Assembly (NCBI GenBank): GCA_030159075.1
Contig: BROG01000233.1
Location: forward strand, 906,186-970,185
From: Atrina japonica
Lineage: Eukaryota > Mollusca > Bivalvia > Pterioida > Pinnidae
DNA: 64,000 bases
Reading direction: 5' to 3'
The notes beneath the pieces were generated by a model that saw only the letters and a list, made by a program, of their open reading frames with translations, ran no database searches and was not told the origin of the DNA. Each line of letters opens with the position of its first letter. The stretch's first letter is position 1. The position numbers and the translations under genes were made by a program. Below, one piece after another: positions 1-13,011 of the stretch.

Positions 1-1250
1 CTATTTGCTTCTGGGTTATGTATGTAACCCGTACACATATACTGACTTTTGACATAAATTTCTCCACTCTGGTTCCGTTTGGTTACGTGTCCATATTCGT
101 CCACAATTTTAACTTCTACACCTGGAGCTGGTGTCCCTACATTTCCAACGGTTTCATCCCAGTTTTCGCCACCTAATTCTACAACGGTGATGACAAGTGT
201 TTCCGTTGATGTATAAGATACAACGACTTTCTCTACAAATTTCCCAATAACTTGGAGTAATCTCCCTTTGATTATTTGTCCACCAGTAATGATTGTCTTA
301 AGTTTAAATGAATCGAGGATCTTGTCTTCCATATTCAACAGATCATCCAAGAAATAAGGCAAAAGAACAGCCGAATGACACTTTTCGAAACGAATGATAT
401 TCCATATGTACTCCGTAGAATCACCACGTAATGACAGCGAAGTATCCATAAACACCCTTGTTTGACCGATGCATATACCTCCAAGTGGTGATCCTCCAAC
501 CCATCCGAATGGCCGATCGTTAAAGATTTTTGTAACACCTTGTTCTTTTAGTTGATAGGAATATCTGATGTCAAGATTTGCCACATTAAAGTGTGTATGT
601 TCTACAAGTTTTGGCTTCCCTGAACTACCGGAAGTTGTCAAAATGATCACTGTATCTTCTGGATATAAGACTGGCAACTGAATGTCGTCTGATACATCTG
701 TTTCAATAATTCTCTTTAAATCAGGATAAGATTCAAACTTCTCGTCAGGTGCGAGGAGTAAAATGTTTGGCTTGTTGTCTTTGGGATTGATGCAGTTCTT
801 TTGTGTCTCCATAAAAGTTAGCATCTTAGACAAAGAATCACGGTATTCCCCGTTTATCCCGGGGTCTACGCAAAATGCCTTGCAATCGACCAATGAAAAT
901 ATATCACACACGCTTGTAACATCCTTCGTAGCAATGTTCACATATATGGTTTTAGCACCGGACGAAACTAGCCCCATTTGTGCAATGACCCAGTGTATTG
1001 AATTGGCACCAAACAATGCCACTGTATCGCCTCGTTTTATTCCTAATGATACGAAGTAGCGAGCAAGCTTGGTCGATTTTTCTTTGAGTTCATTAAACGT
1101 GATGGACTCACGCGAACGGTCGTGTTTATAGTGTACGAATGCCTCGGCATCTTTGTTTCGTTCAACTTCTCTGTACATTATATCGGAAACGCTCTCATAT
1201 CTATAAGCGCTACAAAACGGCAGGTGGACATAACTAAATGATCCATCCAT
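1..1250 (-). CDS. AMP-binding acyl-CoA synthetase (ACSF2 / 4CL-like), 3' partial
   Basis: One uninterrupted frame of 416 codons plus 2 nt runs from ATG at 1250 off the left edge. The family adenylates a carboxylic acid with ATP and transfers the acyl group to CoA. Visible motifs: the Ser/Thr/Gly-rich ATP loop TTSGSSGKPK (residues 205-214), an aromatic-Gly-Gly stretch (FGWVGG, 248-253), YTSTE at 346-350 (the usual YGxTE adenine-binding motif, with S for G) and GEIYVKSQYMCTGY near 397-409. The C-terminal part with the TGD, hinge and catalytic Lys motifs would lie left of position 1; the family is usually about 550-600 residues. A good acceptor (ttctttcctcag) ends at 1264, so the exon spans 1-1263 and the frame stays open upstream of the ATG. 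An upstream exon could be 5'UTR or coding. Fatty-acyl or aryl-acid substrate cannot be told from sequence. Confidence 0.9.
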   Translation of the reverse strand, partial: MDGSFSYVHLPFCSAYRYESVSDIMYREVERNKDAEAFVHYKHDRSRESITFNELKEKSTKLARYFVSLGIKRGDTVALFGANSIHWVIAQMGLVSSGAKTIYVNIATKDVTSVCDIFSLVDCKAFCVDPGINGEYRDSLSKMLTFMETQKNCINPKDNKPNILLLAPDEKFESYPDLKRIIETDVSDDIQLPVLYPEDTVIILTTSGSSGKPKLVEHTHFNVANLDIRYSYQLKEQGVTKIFNDRPFGWVGGSPLGGICIGQTRVFMDTSLSLRGDSTEYIWNIIRFEKCHSAVLLPYFLDDLLNMEDKILDSFKLKTIITGGQIIKGRLLQVIGKFVEKVVVSYTSTETLVITVVELGGENWDETVGNVGTPAPGVEVKIVDEYGHVTKRNQSGEIYVKSQYMCTGYIHNPEAN

Positions 1251-1387
1251 GATTCCCAGGAACCTGAGGAAAGAATTAAAAATATCAAAATATGCATTAC
1301 AATTATTATATATAAGTTTTGTATTTTGGAAATTGGAACGACTGAATCCTATATAAACATAATAAATTATTATAGAAAAAAATATAC

Positions 1388-1453
1388 AGAACACACACAC
1401 ACACAAACACACATACACACGCACACACACTTCTATTTATATATATATATATA
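1388..1453. repeat. (CA)n and (TA)n microsatellite
   Basis: acacacacac with interruptions, then tatatatata. Confidence 0.8.
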
Positions 1454-3065
1454 ATACCTGATATGAATATTATATGTAAATTTATACATATTTTCTCTGA
1501 TACATGTGCTGATATTTACTATCAATCAACGTTAGAGGCGATGTACTGGATACAGTCTGATAGTTAGATTTGTAAAAGTTTTTATAATACACGTGTTTTA
1601 ACATGGGGTACAACAGGCTTTTTAGTTCTGTTTTTTTATCGCAAACAACAGTTTAAATATTTTAAATGCAAATCTTACAGTTTCAGATATTTTTCAGATT
1701 AATTGAATATTTAAAAAAGTGCAAATATTACTAAACTGAATTTAAAATTCAACAACTGTATGAAAAGAGCTGGAATATATCGTAAACAGAACATCATATA
1801 AACAGACAGATAAACAGAGAAATAGACACATAATCAGACAGAAAACGTAGGTTTGTAACGTCTCATTGGTCCCTCTGTTATCTCTGTCTAAACATCCCGT
1901 ATACATTTGACTCAATAATAATTTTGTATCGAAGCTCACAAACACATCTAGAAAAATTTATTATTCATAACAATATACTTTTTAACCATGTTTCTTTCCA
2001 ATAACGAGTGATTGGCCGCTGTTATATATTCTAAAATAGTTGAAAATCGGTATTTGATCATAACAGTAAAAGGAAAGATGGCGTATTTGTAATATCCGGT
2101 ACTTAACTCATTCACCCCTAAGGACACATTTAGACTATTCTAATTCATTTATTTGTAGATTTGATGAATTAAATACATACAAACTTAACATGACAATGAC
2201 GGACTATATTTCTCAGCTGTTTTTTTTAGTTGTTACCATTTCTTTATCTTACCTACTTTTGTAGTTATGCATTGATTCTATCTAGTGACAATGCCAGAAC
2301 TAAACGGAGACATAGTTATTTGAAACACAATATGCGTCAATGACATTATAATGCGCAATTACTTTGATGATCTTAGGTACAATAACTTCAGACATTAATA
2401 TCCTCACGTGATCATTCAAATCCAAAAGGAACACGATAACATGCATTCATCAAAACAGAATGCATAACAACAGCAACCTAAACATGTGAACAAATTGTCA
2501 CGGCATGTCACATACTAAGCTAATTTACATATTTTAACTTTTAAATTCGTATTCGAATAATTATGTACAGCAGAGTATCGAAAATACAAATTCAATTACT
2601 ATTAAATATATACGTGCATCGTCTCCAAAAGTTCGGTAATAAATTCAAACATATGAGGCCAAGCCGGCCTTAATATGTAGACATGAGTGTTCACTTATTC
2701 TCGCATCTAGGCTACAATGATCTAGTTTTTTTTATCGGTACTGCAGAATTCTGTCATAAATTGCTGATCCAGGAATTTGATAGTTTACAAGTGGAGCTAG
2801 ATTCTATTATTACTAGACCAATGCATCCTTAGTACTGGTATAAAGTCTTAGCGTCGCTCAAAATCGTAGTTTTTGTATCATTCAAAACTGATGGGTATTG
2901 CTGTAAAATAAAGACAGAAAATGTGGCCAAATATTAGTATCGGGTTATTCTGTCAGCACATTTATTATGCATTGACCTAAATTCCGAAGCAGCAACTCAT
3001 TTTAGACAACGAACTTGAATTTTATCATAAGTACGGAAGTATTATAGTAATACAATATATAAAAA

Positions 3066-3326
3066 CTTCAGATACCAAAGTATAAATCAATAGGATGTCC
3101 AGGACATAGATACAAATCCGGTAAAAATGGACAAACACGGATCTCTGGAAACCAATAGGTGGGGTCAGGTGCCATGGAGGAGTAGGCATCCCCTGTCGAC
3201 CGGTCACACCCGCCGTGAGTCCACAGTCAAGTCCAATGAAACACGTGAGGAGTGTATCCTCGTCACAATTGGTACAGACGTCTCAACAACCGCCAACGCA
3301 AAGGCAACTCAACATTTCACTCCATC
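3066..3326 (-). mobile_element. Retroelement 3' tail copy
   Basis: Begins cagataccaaagtataaatc, contains cctgtcgaccggtcacaccc and ends after aaggcaactcaacatttcac; well-preserved 5'-truncated copy. Confidence 0.8.
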
Positions 3327-3930
3327 GTGCAGACTAATCACCCGTATATATCTCGATTTTTGTGGCAGTTAGATATTTAACTATTCTATTTTTTGCAAAA
3401 TCTGTTAGCGATAGTTTTCTTTCATTATTGAAGTTTTGTATTTTCTTACATCTTTGTTATTTATTTATCGTATTGAGAATGCACAGGACGATTTCCGATT
3501 GAGTTCAAACTGGAGGTAACATGAGTTGACTTGGGTCAAATCGAATTGTCCTATACAATAATTCAATGAAGCCTTATTTCACATGTTCAGACCAAAATAC
3601 ACAGTGAAAGGCTATATACCAGCTACTATATCCATATAATTAGTAGGGACGTGCGGTATTTCAATCGCCAGCGTAGAATATTGAAGTGACTGCAAACCAA
3701 ACATTTTCTGTGTAAATATTTTGTTTGTCCAGCATCATTAATACTAATTAGTCATTGCTTTGTTGACTTGTAAGGGTTCAATGCTAGACCGTAGAAAGAT
3801 TTCAGAGATTGTGTCAAACTGAGAACTTATTAAACAAATTTTCTCTATAAATATTTTGACCTAAAATTTAGGTTTTAATTTTTGTCACACGGAAATACAT
3901 TCATACTTTTTTTATCAGCTCAAACATTTG

Positions 3931-4008
3931 TTTACACTCATGACAGTTTATCTACACTCATGACAGTTTATCTACAAACATGGCAGTTTATCAACACTCA
4001 TGGCAGTT
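3931..4008. repeat. 20-bp tandem repeat, four copies
   Basis: tctacactcatgacagttta and variants repeated head to tail. Confidence 0.75.
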
Positions 4009-4189
4009 CCTATTACCCAGTTCTGTGTCATATAAGTGAGAATTTCATGGCATGACGTAGAAACAATTGTAAAACACATATCATTTTCAGCCCTATAAGT
4101 GGATTGTGTGCGATTGAGTGAGATGTAATGTTTTGTTATTTGTTTAAAGAGAAACAATTAAGTTTGTAATAGTACTATAGTACAGTTTA

Positions 4190-4445
4190 CATGACCTGGC
4201 GAGGCAGAATAACTTTTTGATTACCATACATATGACTCTTCTCACCTTTCAGTTATGATAAGTATCACGGGCAACACGTTTTATTGATCACATGATAGTC
4301 ATGATACATATGGTAAAAAGTAAGATCGATTACTCTTCTCAGTGTAAAATTAATGTCGTTTTCATTAATCATTTAAACTTTAAACTCGTCCAGGTAAAAA
4401 TGGTTCAATATACTTCAGTCCACTAGGTTATATGGAAATTACTAT
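4190..4445. repeat. ~240-bp dispersed repeat, copy 1
   Basis: cgaggcagaataac ... gattactcttctcagtgtaa ... ctcgtccaggtaaaaatggt, in the same order as copies at 15716 and 52486. Confidence 0.65.
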
Positions 4446-4577
4446 AGCTACATCAAATGAATAAACAGACAACGCATCATAGTCATGCTATGCGTGTTCT
4501 TGCGGTTAGAACACTCACTCTGCGACACAGTCTGCCTATTCATCTATGACACCTGATTCCATGTTTTGATTTCAAGA

Positions 4578-4672
4578 GGACAGTGTTTTCCAATATTCAC
4601 CAGATTTGTATATGTATCCTGGGCATCCATCCTGAAGATTTAAATTTTGATATCCCGAGCCTCCAATCGGTG
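4578..4672 (+). mobile_element. Retroelement tail fragment, plus orientation
   Basis: ccaatattcaccagatttgt and a degenerate terminus (tttaaattttgatatc) match the tail in reverse orientation to most copies; strongly decayed. Confidence 0.55.
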
Positions 4673-5513
4673 CCCAATGTTACCTTAGCTAATTATGTGA
4701 GAAAGTATTCTAGTTTACTTGCAGGAGACCAGTTTATTTTTTTTTTATGTAAATTGTTACCCGGCTTTCACATCCGCTATTGAAACTTGCCACCACCCAC
4801 CATAAAAAAAAGCAATTAAGTGCGACAGAAATAGCATTAAAATAAACATATAACCAAGATAAACAGTACACATCGAATGACTTATGTATTCTTTTTTACA
4901 AAAAAAAAGTAATATAAAATACTTTTATCAAATAGTAATTCATTACAAACGATGATAAAGCAAGAAAAGATAGAAATATATATTAAATCTTAATGCAGTA
5001 ATGAAATTGCTCATGAAACTGACATCAAAGTCTCTAAACCTTACTTCCATTTAATCGGAAAACCGACTTTTAATTTAATGAATATAAACGTCCTACCTTT
5101 AAGTTATCAGTGCATTTTACTTTTACGACTTGATACGTCGTACATTCGAATCCACCAGAGTCTTGGATATCCTACTCTACGACGAAAATGTCAGAACAAA
5201 CACTTGTTATTCATGAGATGGCAGGGCGTTATGCACACAAAATACATAATAGCATTTGTTTATTTTGACTATCATTTATCTAAGAATAACATTTAAACTG
5301 TGTCACGAGTTTCTCTAAAAAACCGACTGAAAAGCGTTAAATCTTGACAATTTGTGAAAGTGTGTTATGTCGACAAGTATTTAATTTAGACTTGAAACGC
5401 TCAGGTGATTTCTTAAACACGTAAATTAAAATTTAAGTAAAAGCAAAAATTATATATTGTATAATATACCTTCTGTACGTTTTATGGGCCAATGAGCATG
5501 CGCTGGTTTCCTT

Positions 5514-5557
5514 ATATATATATATATATATATACGACTTATATATATATATATATA

Positions 5558-5631
<74 letters not shown>

Positions 5632-5645
5632 TATATATATATATA
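5514..5645. repeat. (TA)n microsatellite
   Basis: Long alternating TA with two short interruptions; gives false YIYI-type open frames on both strands. Confidence 0.95.
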
Positions 5646-7175
5646 AATTTCGTTTTTTCTTGCATCCTTATATCTTTATATTCTGACGAAGGAAAGGAAG
5701 TATTGTTGGAAGCGGTGTGTTTTACAAGTCATTCACGCGCACCTACATTATGTAACACAAATTTTAAGGTCCTCTGCATTTGACACTTTAGTATTACGCC
5801 ATTTTTGCACTTAGATTAATCATTCAAGCAATATGAGCTGTCATCTCCAGCTGTTCAAGGATATTGTCAAAGTATCTCTAATCTATTTTAATAAAATAAA
5901 AAAAAAACAGCTGTTAATTATCCAGCTTTGAAAGCATGTGACTTATATAGATTTTGTCGTCTTTCACTTGATAAAGGCCAAGAATTAATGTGAATTTAGA
6001 CTGGTTTAATTGTTTTCCCCTCTGAATAATTACACTCTTGGTATGCAAGTGACATCAAGGTCAATCACTCGGTGCATTTGTTGAAGCTGAAACGACCTCT
6101 ATCCGAAGCTTCATTACCTATGCGCACTTGATAATTCTTTTTTTACGTCCGATTCCATTTTCGAGGCACGGATATGTATTGCATATCGCGAGTTCTCCTT
6201 TAACTCTCGGTTATCCTCATATATAATACCGAGAATAATGTGCAGTGATCAGCGTGATAATGGACGAAAGATACAGTTCCGATTGGTGAGTTAATTGTGA
6301 TGCATGCCTTTGTACTTTTAATCATTAGGCGATCTCTTTATTAGATAATAATTGCATAAAATAGGCGGGTAAAATGTGAGCAGACGACAACTTATATTGC
6401 TTTGACGTTTATTTTTTTACAAATACTTGAACCGAGATCAAGTAATTCATCTTTGACCTAGAATATGTTAATTTCCTCTAAGCGTTTTTCTATAGCTATT
6501 CAAATTGTTTACGAATAATTTGAATTTTTACTTGTGAACTACAACTGTATTTAACATGGATACAAGTTGTATCCACGTGATATATAGATTGAAGTCTAAA
6601 ATCGGAACGCATCCGTGGCCGACTCCAGAACCGAAGGCGAAAGGGAATAGTTCAAGGTTTTTAAAAAATAAAACTGAAAATGGCATCAAATTCTAATGAC
6701 GAATCATTGTTACTCTACCTGTATGATTATGAAGGTGTAGGATGTCTTTCTCACGCTTTTTGAAGAGAAGGGGGAGGCGCATTTAATTGTTTTCGTGGCA
6801 AAACCCAACAATCTCAGAAGATCACATTTTTATTATTTTACAAAAACCTAAACGGATAAACTATTATGTAACAAATGATATATTTGTTTTATTGCTGTTT
6901 TGCAACATTATTTTTCCGTGTATATGGATATTTAAGTAACCAGCTTTAAGTGAAGTACATGCACCACAAATTTTGATATGTGTTATGGACTGTTTCCAAT
7001 GCAGTGAGGGTATTTTTCTTGCCACGCTTGACGGGACAGGGCACCTAAGTTACGATTAAAAATACCTATGACTTTCATTTCGTATATCGAACATTTGGTG
7101 GGGTATCATCCAGTTTACTGTTTGGTGGCAGTTGTTGAATCTTCTGTACAAATTGCGACAAGGACTTTATTTATT

Positions 7176-7385
7176 CCTCACTTATTTCATTTAAATTTGA
7201 CCGTGGACTCGCTGCAGGTGTGACCAGTTAACAGGGAAGGCTTACTCCCCAGTTACATTTGATCCCACCTCTGGATTTCCAAAACACCAAAAACAAAAAG
7301 GTCCGTGTTTGTCCAATATTCACTAGATTTGTATATTGTGCCCTAGACATTCTGGAGATTTATACTTTAGTATCTGTGATTTTTA
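7176..7385 (+). mobile_element. Retroelement 3' tail copy, plus orientation
   Basis: Reads gaccgtggactcg, gatcccacctctgg, aggtccgtgtttgtcc and ends tttatactttagtatctgtg. Confidence 0.7.
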
Positions 7386-7756
7386 TAGCACTTTTTCAAT
7401 TTTAAAAGTCTTTGTTATAACCCAGTACCAGGATTTTAACTAAGAATATGTACATGAATTATACAGATACACAGAATGAAAACAATGATTCTCTGATATT
7501 TCCGTAATCAATATTTCCCAATAGATCACTTGGTTTAGTGTGCTCGAATCTGCGTAGCACATGTGTTCTGTAAACTGAGAAAAAATATCATCTTTCCTAT
7601 CATAAATTTCACTTAATTTGCAGAATTCTCATTTTGTGTAAGAGTCAAATTAGAATTCATACCGTAGTTGTGACGTCTATATAAACAATCAGTTTTAGAT
7701 TCGTTGAAATTCATTAAAATGGTGATTACAAATGGACTTGATTACCGACATCTTCC

Positions 7757-8240
7757 AAGTCACCAAATTTACTCAGTACTCAAGCTTAACTAACTTTTAA
7801 TGATTTTCAGGTAAAACATGCAAAACTGATTTCGTAAGTGGACATGTATCAGTATTGACGGCATATGTTTACTTGAAGAGTAAGTTGAGTACCGTATTAA
7901 AGGCATTTATTCATTTTTAACAGGGAAGTCATAAGTATTACGCAAATTTTAATATGTTCATAATGCAATAATGATGAAATATTTCCTAATCACTCAACCC
8001 CCGGAGTTTACAATATAAAATCTCACATACCAAAGTATAAATCTTCAGGATGTCCAGGATACATATACACATCTAGTGATATTGGACAAACGCGGTCCAC
8101 TAGAAATCCAGAGGTGGGATCAGGTGCCATAATGGAGTAAGCATCCCCTAATGACCGGTCACGATTATATAATCAAATTCATGAAAAAAATAAATAAAAG
8201 TTCAGCTTGAATACTGGGTAAATTTGATAAATGTTCAGTA
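7757..8240. mobile_element. Same MITE family, split by a retroelement tail
   Basis: Left part 7757-8010 and right part 8165-8240 align in order with 11377-11763; the tail at 8022-8161 sits between them. Confidence 0.65.
8022..8161 (-). mobile_element. Retroelement 3' tail inserted in a TIR element
   Basis: ctcacataccaaagtataaa to gaccggtcac. It splits a TIR element whose unsplit relative is at 11377-11763. Confidence 0.75.
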
Positions 8241-8689
8241 GTCGTAAACACGTGTTTGACAGGATACTTGTGATTTACGACGGTAAATAAACAAATGAAA
8301 TATAAACAAGGCAATAAAAAAAGAAATGCGGAAGTTAACGACAGTTTTAAATGATAGCAAATTTAGTATATTCTGCAGTCAACCTGACATATCAATATAC
8401 CGGGGATCCGGCTTCCTGAGACGATGTTTGTCGAACTGAATGATAAATGACAACTTTTCGATGATATTAAAAGAATATTTTACCATGTGACTATTTTGTT
8501 TGTTGTTTTTTTTTCTTCGCTTTCACTTTTTTAATTAGTTATCACATCTTTGGTAATTTTGCTAACACACGATAAGTTGTTTATTCATTTTTAAACGTTC
8601 TCACAAACATTAGATAATATTTATATTTATAAACTTCCAACAAGTGGATTTATGATTCCGGCAGGATATTTTCTAGGTACTAAACTATC

Positions 8690-8705
8690 CGATGGCAAAA
8701 AAAAA

Positions 8706-8738
<33 letters not shown>

Positions 8739-8785
8739 ATAATAATAATTAAATTACCATAAATTATTTCTAATCCTATCTGATG

Positions 8786-8832
<47 letters not shown>

Positions 8833-9434
8833 ATAATAAAACGGCCGCAACGCCACTGCTCAGAGACAAAACCCACAGAAAACACCGAACGGAAGAGACT
8901 TAAAACCTGACCATTAATTATTTCTAATCCTTATCTGTTTCCATTAGTGTTAAACCATAAAAACGAACAAAGCCCCTCCGCAGGAGTAGCTCCAAGACTC
9001 ACATCATTACTGATCTAATTTAACACAGAACATCAGCCACAACTCAACGCCACGACAGCAATCACCATACTAACAAAAAATAAGCACACAAGACGGACGA
9101 GATCCCCAGCCCCCCCTCGTCCCCCACCAACCACACCCTGCCAACCGCCCACCCCACCCTCCTCATCTACACACCCTTCCCCCCACCCCCACACCACCCC
9201 GCACCCCCCACCCCGAGCATTAACACACACATACGCCCCCAAACAACAACCGACCGACACTAAACCCCTGTACATATGATTACGTTTCCATAATGGCTAA
9301 AAGAAACCGCATAATTACTCAATCGGAACAACAGAAGCCCACGCCCAAAATCAAAAAGCGCCCATTGAGCACACAACGCCACGGCAAAAAACACACCAAC
9401 ACAGCCACAAAACAAAATCTGCACTACCACGATG

Positions 9435-9478
<44 letters not shown>

Positions 9479-9580
9479 ATAATAATAATTAAATACCATA
9501 ATTATTTCTAATCCTTATCTGTTTCCATTAGTGTTAAACTAGGAGTAGCTCCAAGACTCACATCATTACTGATCTATTTT
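8690..9580. repeat. Poly-A tracts, partial duplication and an A/C-rich block
   Basis: gatggc followed by 35-45 A's occurs at about 8692, 8781 and 9431. attatttctaatcc...tatctg occurs at 8763, 8919 and 9500, and aggagtagctccaagactca at 8981 and 9540. Between the second and third A tract the plus strand is strikingly poor in T and G. No gene. Confidence 0.7.
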
Positions 9581-10945
9581 GATTAAATGATTAACATAAG
9601 TATTTAATGAACTTACCAGAAGTACGTCTTTCTATACCTGTTTCTGTCGTCTAAAATATCTGTAAATCTAGACGTATTTATAAACCGAGGAACAGGATGG
9701 TCACGTGATTCCAAATTTCTATACAAATATAAGTCTCGCCTTTATAGTTACACCATCCATCAACCGAAACTATGAACGCTCTAATAAGTCATATATTGAC
9801 TGTGTGAAAAAGTGTTTAAAGTTGTTTACATTCTTGTGCCTGTATCAATGCACACGGAGCAGTTTTTTAACTGGTTTTAAATGAACACTTGTCAAATTCT
9901 ATATTAACTTCAGAGTTAGTGACCCATTTCTAAATCTTTTCTAATTATGAACATGATAAATCTCAAAAACAACTGTTACATTATGTGAGCAGTTTCCGTG
10001 AATTGATATCCGAGTTTTATTTAAAGAGGGGGTGAATATCCTTCCCGATTACATTTCAATATTCTTGTATTTTGTTTCCCGTTTGAAATGTATTATTTCC
10101 AGCAATATCGCCTGTTGGCACATAACTTATTAATTTCCAAGTTACAAGTTCTACTGCGTAGTCAATTGCTATATGCTCTATTTAAAACTGCAGGTGACAC
10201 AAAAATAAATGTGGAACACTATTTAGCATGATTTTGAGGGTTTTATTTGTATGCTTTGTAGGTATATTATAACATCCTCAACACTTTTTATGACAAAGGC
10301 TGTTGGTTAAACATGTGAAAATTATAATATATTGTACCCAGACGAGGACTTCAGCCCTACAATTAAATTGACTGACTTTCTCATACATGCAGCCTTTAGT
10401 GAATCCCGCGTTAGCTAGAAGTGAGAAATGTCGTTGTTTAAAGCGCGATGTTCGCAGCAAGAACTTGTATGAGCAAGTAATCGTTTCCATCACAAATGAA
10501 TTTGCCATTAACAGACTCGTGTGTGTTAACAGTCTGGTGTCGTATCATATAAATAAAAATCATTGTCAGAAGGCTACAAAAACTTTGACGTATCCAAAAC
10601 AGATTTGAAGATAAATCAATTTCTACATGATGTGAATTGTTCTGAGTGATGACCCTTTCAGCGAACTTGACCTTTCAAACTCGAAAGTTTCCACTGAACA
10701 TTTGCAACGGGTGTGAATTGCTAACAAGAGACACCGACTCCTTCCGGACACCTGGTCCCATCCCAATCAAGATATGCATGTTTTCTTTCTGTTGACAACA
10801 TTGTTATATCGAATTAATGTCTCGTATTCCAATAGACTTGGAGTTTCGAATATCCTTTGCTATTCATTTATCATTCTTAACTGGAATTGTGACGTCGGCT
10901 TCAGGTTAAGCTGTTTGAAATTCGATTGTTATGGAATGGTATCGA

Positions 10946-11056
10946 CCAGGACCCGGTTGCACAACACATTGTTAAATTTAATCTACTGTTAACCCATTGG
11001 TTTTACATTGGTTAACGTCACTTTAAATTTAACAACCTGTCGTGCAACTGGGTCCA
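10946..11056. repeat. Foldback palindrome, ~50-bp arms
   Basis: accaggacccggttgcacaa at the left pairs with cgtgcaactgggtccag at the right; arms continue through ttaaattt and gttaacc around a short loop. Confidence 0.7.
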
Positions 11057-11376
11057 GAGCTTTAATGCATAGTTGTTTCTATAATGAAGTAAATATCGTA
11101 TCCACATGATATACCCCTTTATATCAAAGTCATCACAGACTCTTATATCAGGTGTATATGATATTTGTTAGGTTACTTCAACAGTACAAATACACTACGT
11201 AAACTATTTATGTCTTATGTAAAATTGATATGAATCCTAAGCAGTTGATGTTGTTATTACAGTAATATCAAAATAATGTCTTAAGTAAATAGTTCACGGT
11301 CGGTACGCTATCATCATGTTTTGCAACTCGAAATATTGACGGACTCGGTAAAAGTTATACTGATTAAAACCAGGGT

Positions 11377-11763
11377 TCGAAGTCACCCAATTTACTAAGT
11401 ACAAAAGTTCGACTAACCTTTCATGATTTTAAGGTACAAACACGCGAAATTTATTCTGTAATTGGACATATTCATATATTGACGGCATATAATTATAAAT
11501 AACGATAAAAATAATTGCTCATCTGAAGAAAACTTCAGAAATATTAAAATATATTGTTTGAGTACGTACTCATATTTCGACTACCATACTAAACATTTTA
11601 ATTCATTTTTACAGGAAAATCATTTGTATGACGCAAAAATTTATATAAAAAATAAATAATATGCTTCCTAATCATTCAAACCCAATATTTTTACAAACGA
11701 TTGTATAGTCAAAATAATGAAATAAAAGTTGAGCTAAAGTATTGAGTAAATTGGTGACTTCGG
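11377..11763. mobile_element. TIR element (MITE), intact
   Basis: About 50-bp inverted ends: cgaagtcacccaatttacta at the left, gagtaaattggtgacttcgg at the right. No coding capacity. Confidence 0.75.
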
Positions 11764-12269
11764 ACTCTTGGAGTTCAACTGACGCTATACGACCTCGGTT
11801 TTATGACAGTTGTTACCAGTCAGCCGAATGCATTAACTCATCCCTGACACCTGTTCCCCTTCATATCTCTCCAGATCAGTCCGTATTGGTACATAATCTA
11901 CTTTGTATACTGTATCATGTTTATATCACGGACATGGGTGTTGATTGCGCTTACGTATTTTATTCGTGTTTTTAAATAATGCATCTAAAATACAACGATG
12001 TGTAAGCTAACAATATGATTATCATTCTAGAGGTGCTTATAACACTTACTCTATACATTTGAATACTATAAAATTCCGGATCGTATATGTCATAAAAGAA
12101 ATGTATTTAAATGTTTAAAGTTGGCTGACTATGGCTGAAATTTCTTTGCGTTGTTGTATGTAATTGTAATTGTATCATATTTCGATTTGTAAGGAGAATT
12201 TAACTGAACATTGACAAGCTTTGGGTTTAACAGTACGACGGACGTAGACTTTAATAATATTTGTGGTAC

Positions 12270-12430
12270 AAGTCAGAGCGAGTGGTTAGAGCAACGCGCT
12301 TTAAACAATGACGTCTATCATCTCCCGTCAGCGCGGGTTTGAGTCCCGCTGGAACCTCAGCTGATTTTGTTAGAAAGTTTTCCAGTTTACTGGTGTAATG
12401 TTGCTGGTCTCTACCCAGGTACATTGTAAC
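12270..12430 (+). mobile_element. SINE family 2 copy, plus orientation
   Basis: agagcgagtggttagagcaa (box A), gcgggtttgagtcccgctgg (box B) and aacctcagctgattttgtta body. Confidence 0.7.
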
Positions 12431-12473
12431 TTTGATCTCTCGTCTGCGATTAAAAACTGGTCTTCATCCTCCT

Positions 12474-12572
12474 CCAACTACTCATCATCATCATTATCAT
12501 CATCGTCATCATCACCATCATCATCATCATCATCACCATCATCATCATCGTCATCATCATCATCTATTCATC
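12474..12572. repeat. (TCA)n trinucleotide repeat
   Basis: tcatcatca with caccat and cgtcat variants; the poly-Ser frame has no other support. Confidence 0.9.
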
Positions 12573-12743
12573 GAGGCTCCTCATCTTGTTTAAATATTGT
12601 TCTAAACTCAATATCTGGCTTTCAATCACGGTTTGGCAATTAACGTAGAATTTCCGAACATTTCACTTTGTCATTCTCTCTGTATGTCTTTTTCTATATA
12701 TTTCTATTGTCCTTAGTATCTCCATTTTCTCTATTCATCTCCC

Positions 12744-12756
12744 ATATATATATATA

Positions 12757-12848
<92 letters not shown>

Positions 12849-12849
12849 G

Positions 12850-12898
<49 letters not shown>

Positions 12899-12950
12899 AT
12901 ATATTCCCGATATCAAAGTGGTCACTGTACAATAGTGTGTATGAGAGAGA

Positions 12951-13008
<58 letters not shown>
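12744..13008. repeat. (TA)n followed by (GA)n microsatellites
   Basis: Interrupted TA to about 12903, then GA from about 12943 to 13008. Confidence 0.95.

Positions 13009-13011
<3 letters not shown>

Noticed and set aside
763..1059. 98-codon plus-strand frame
   Set aside because: Antisense shadow of the acyl-CoA synthetase exon.
5450..5686. Open frames rich in Tyr-Ile on both strands (also 12.7, 41.2, 51.6, 59.3 kb)
   Set aside because: Translations of (TA)n microsatellites; symmetric on both strands.
12398..12643. Poly-Ser protein
   Set aside because: Translation of a (TCA)n tract with no flanking domain.
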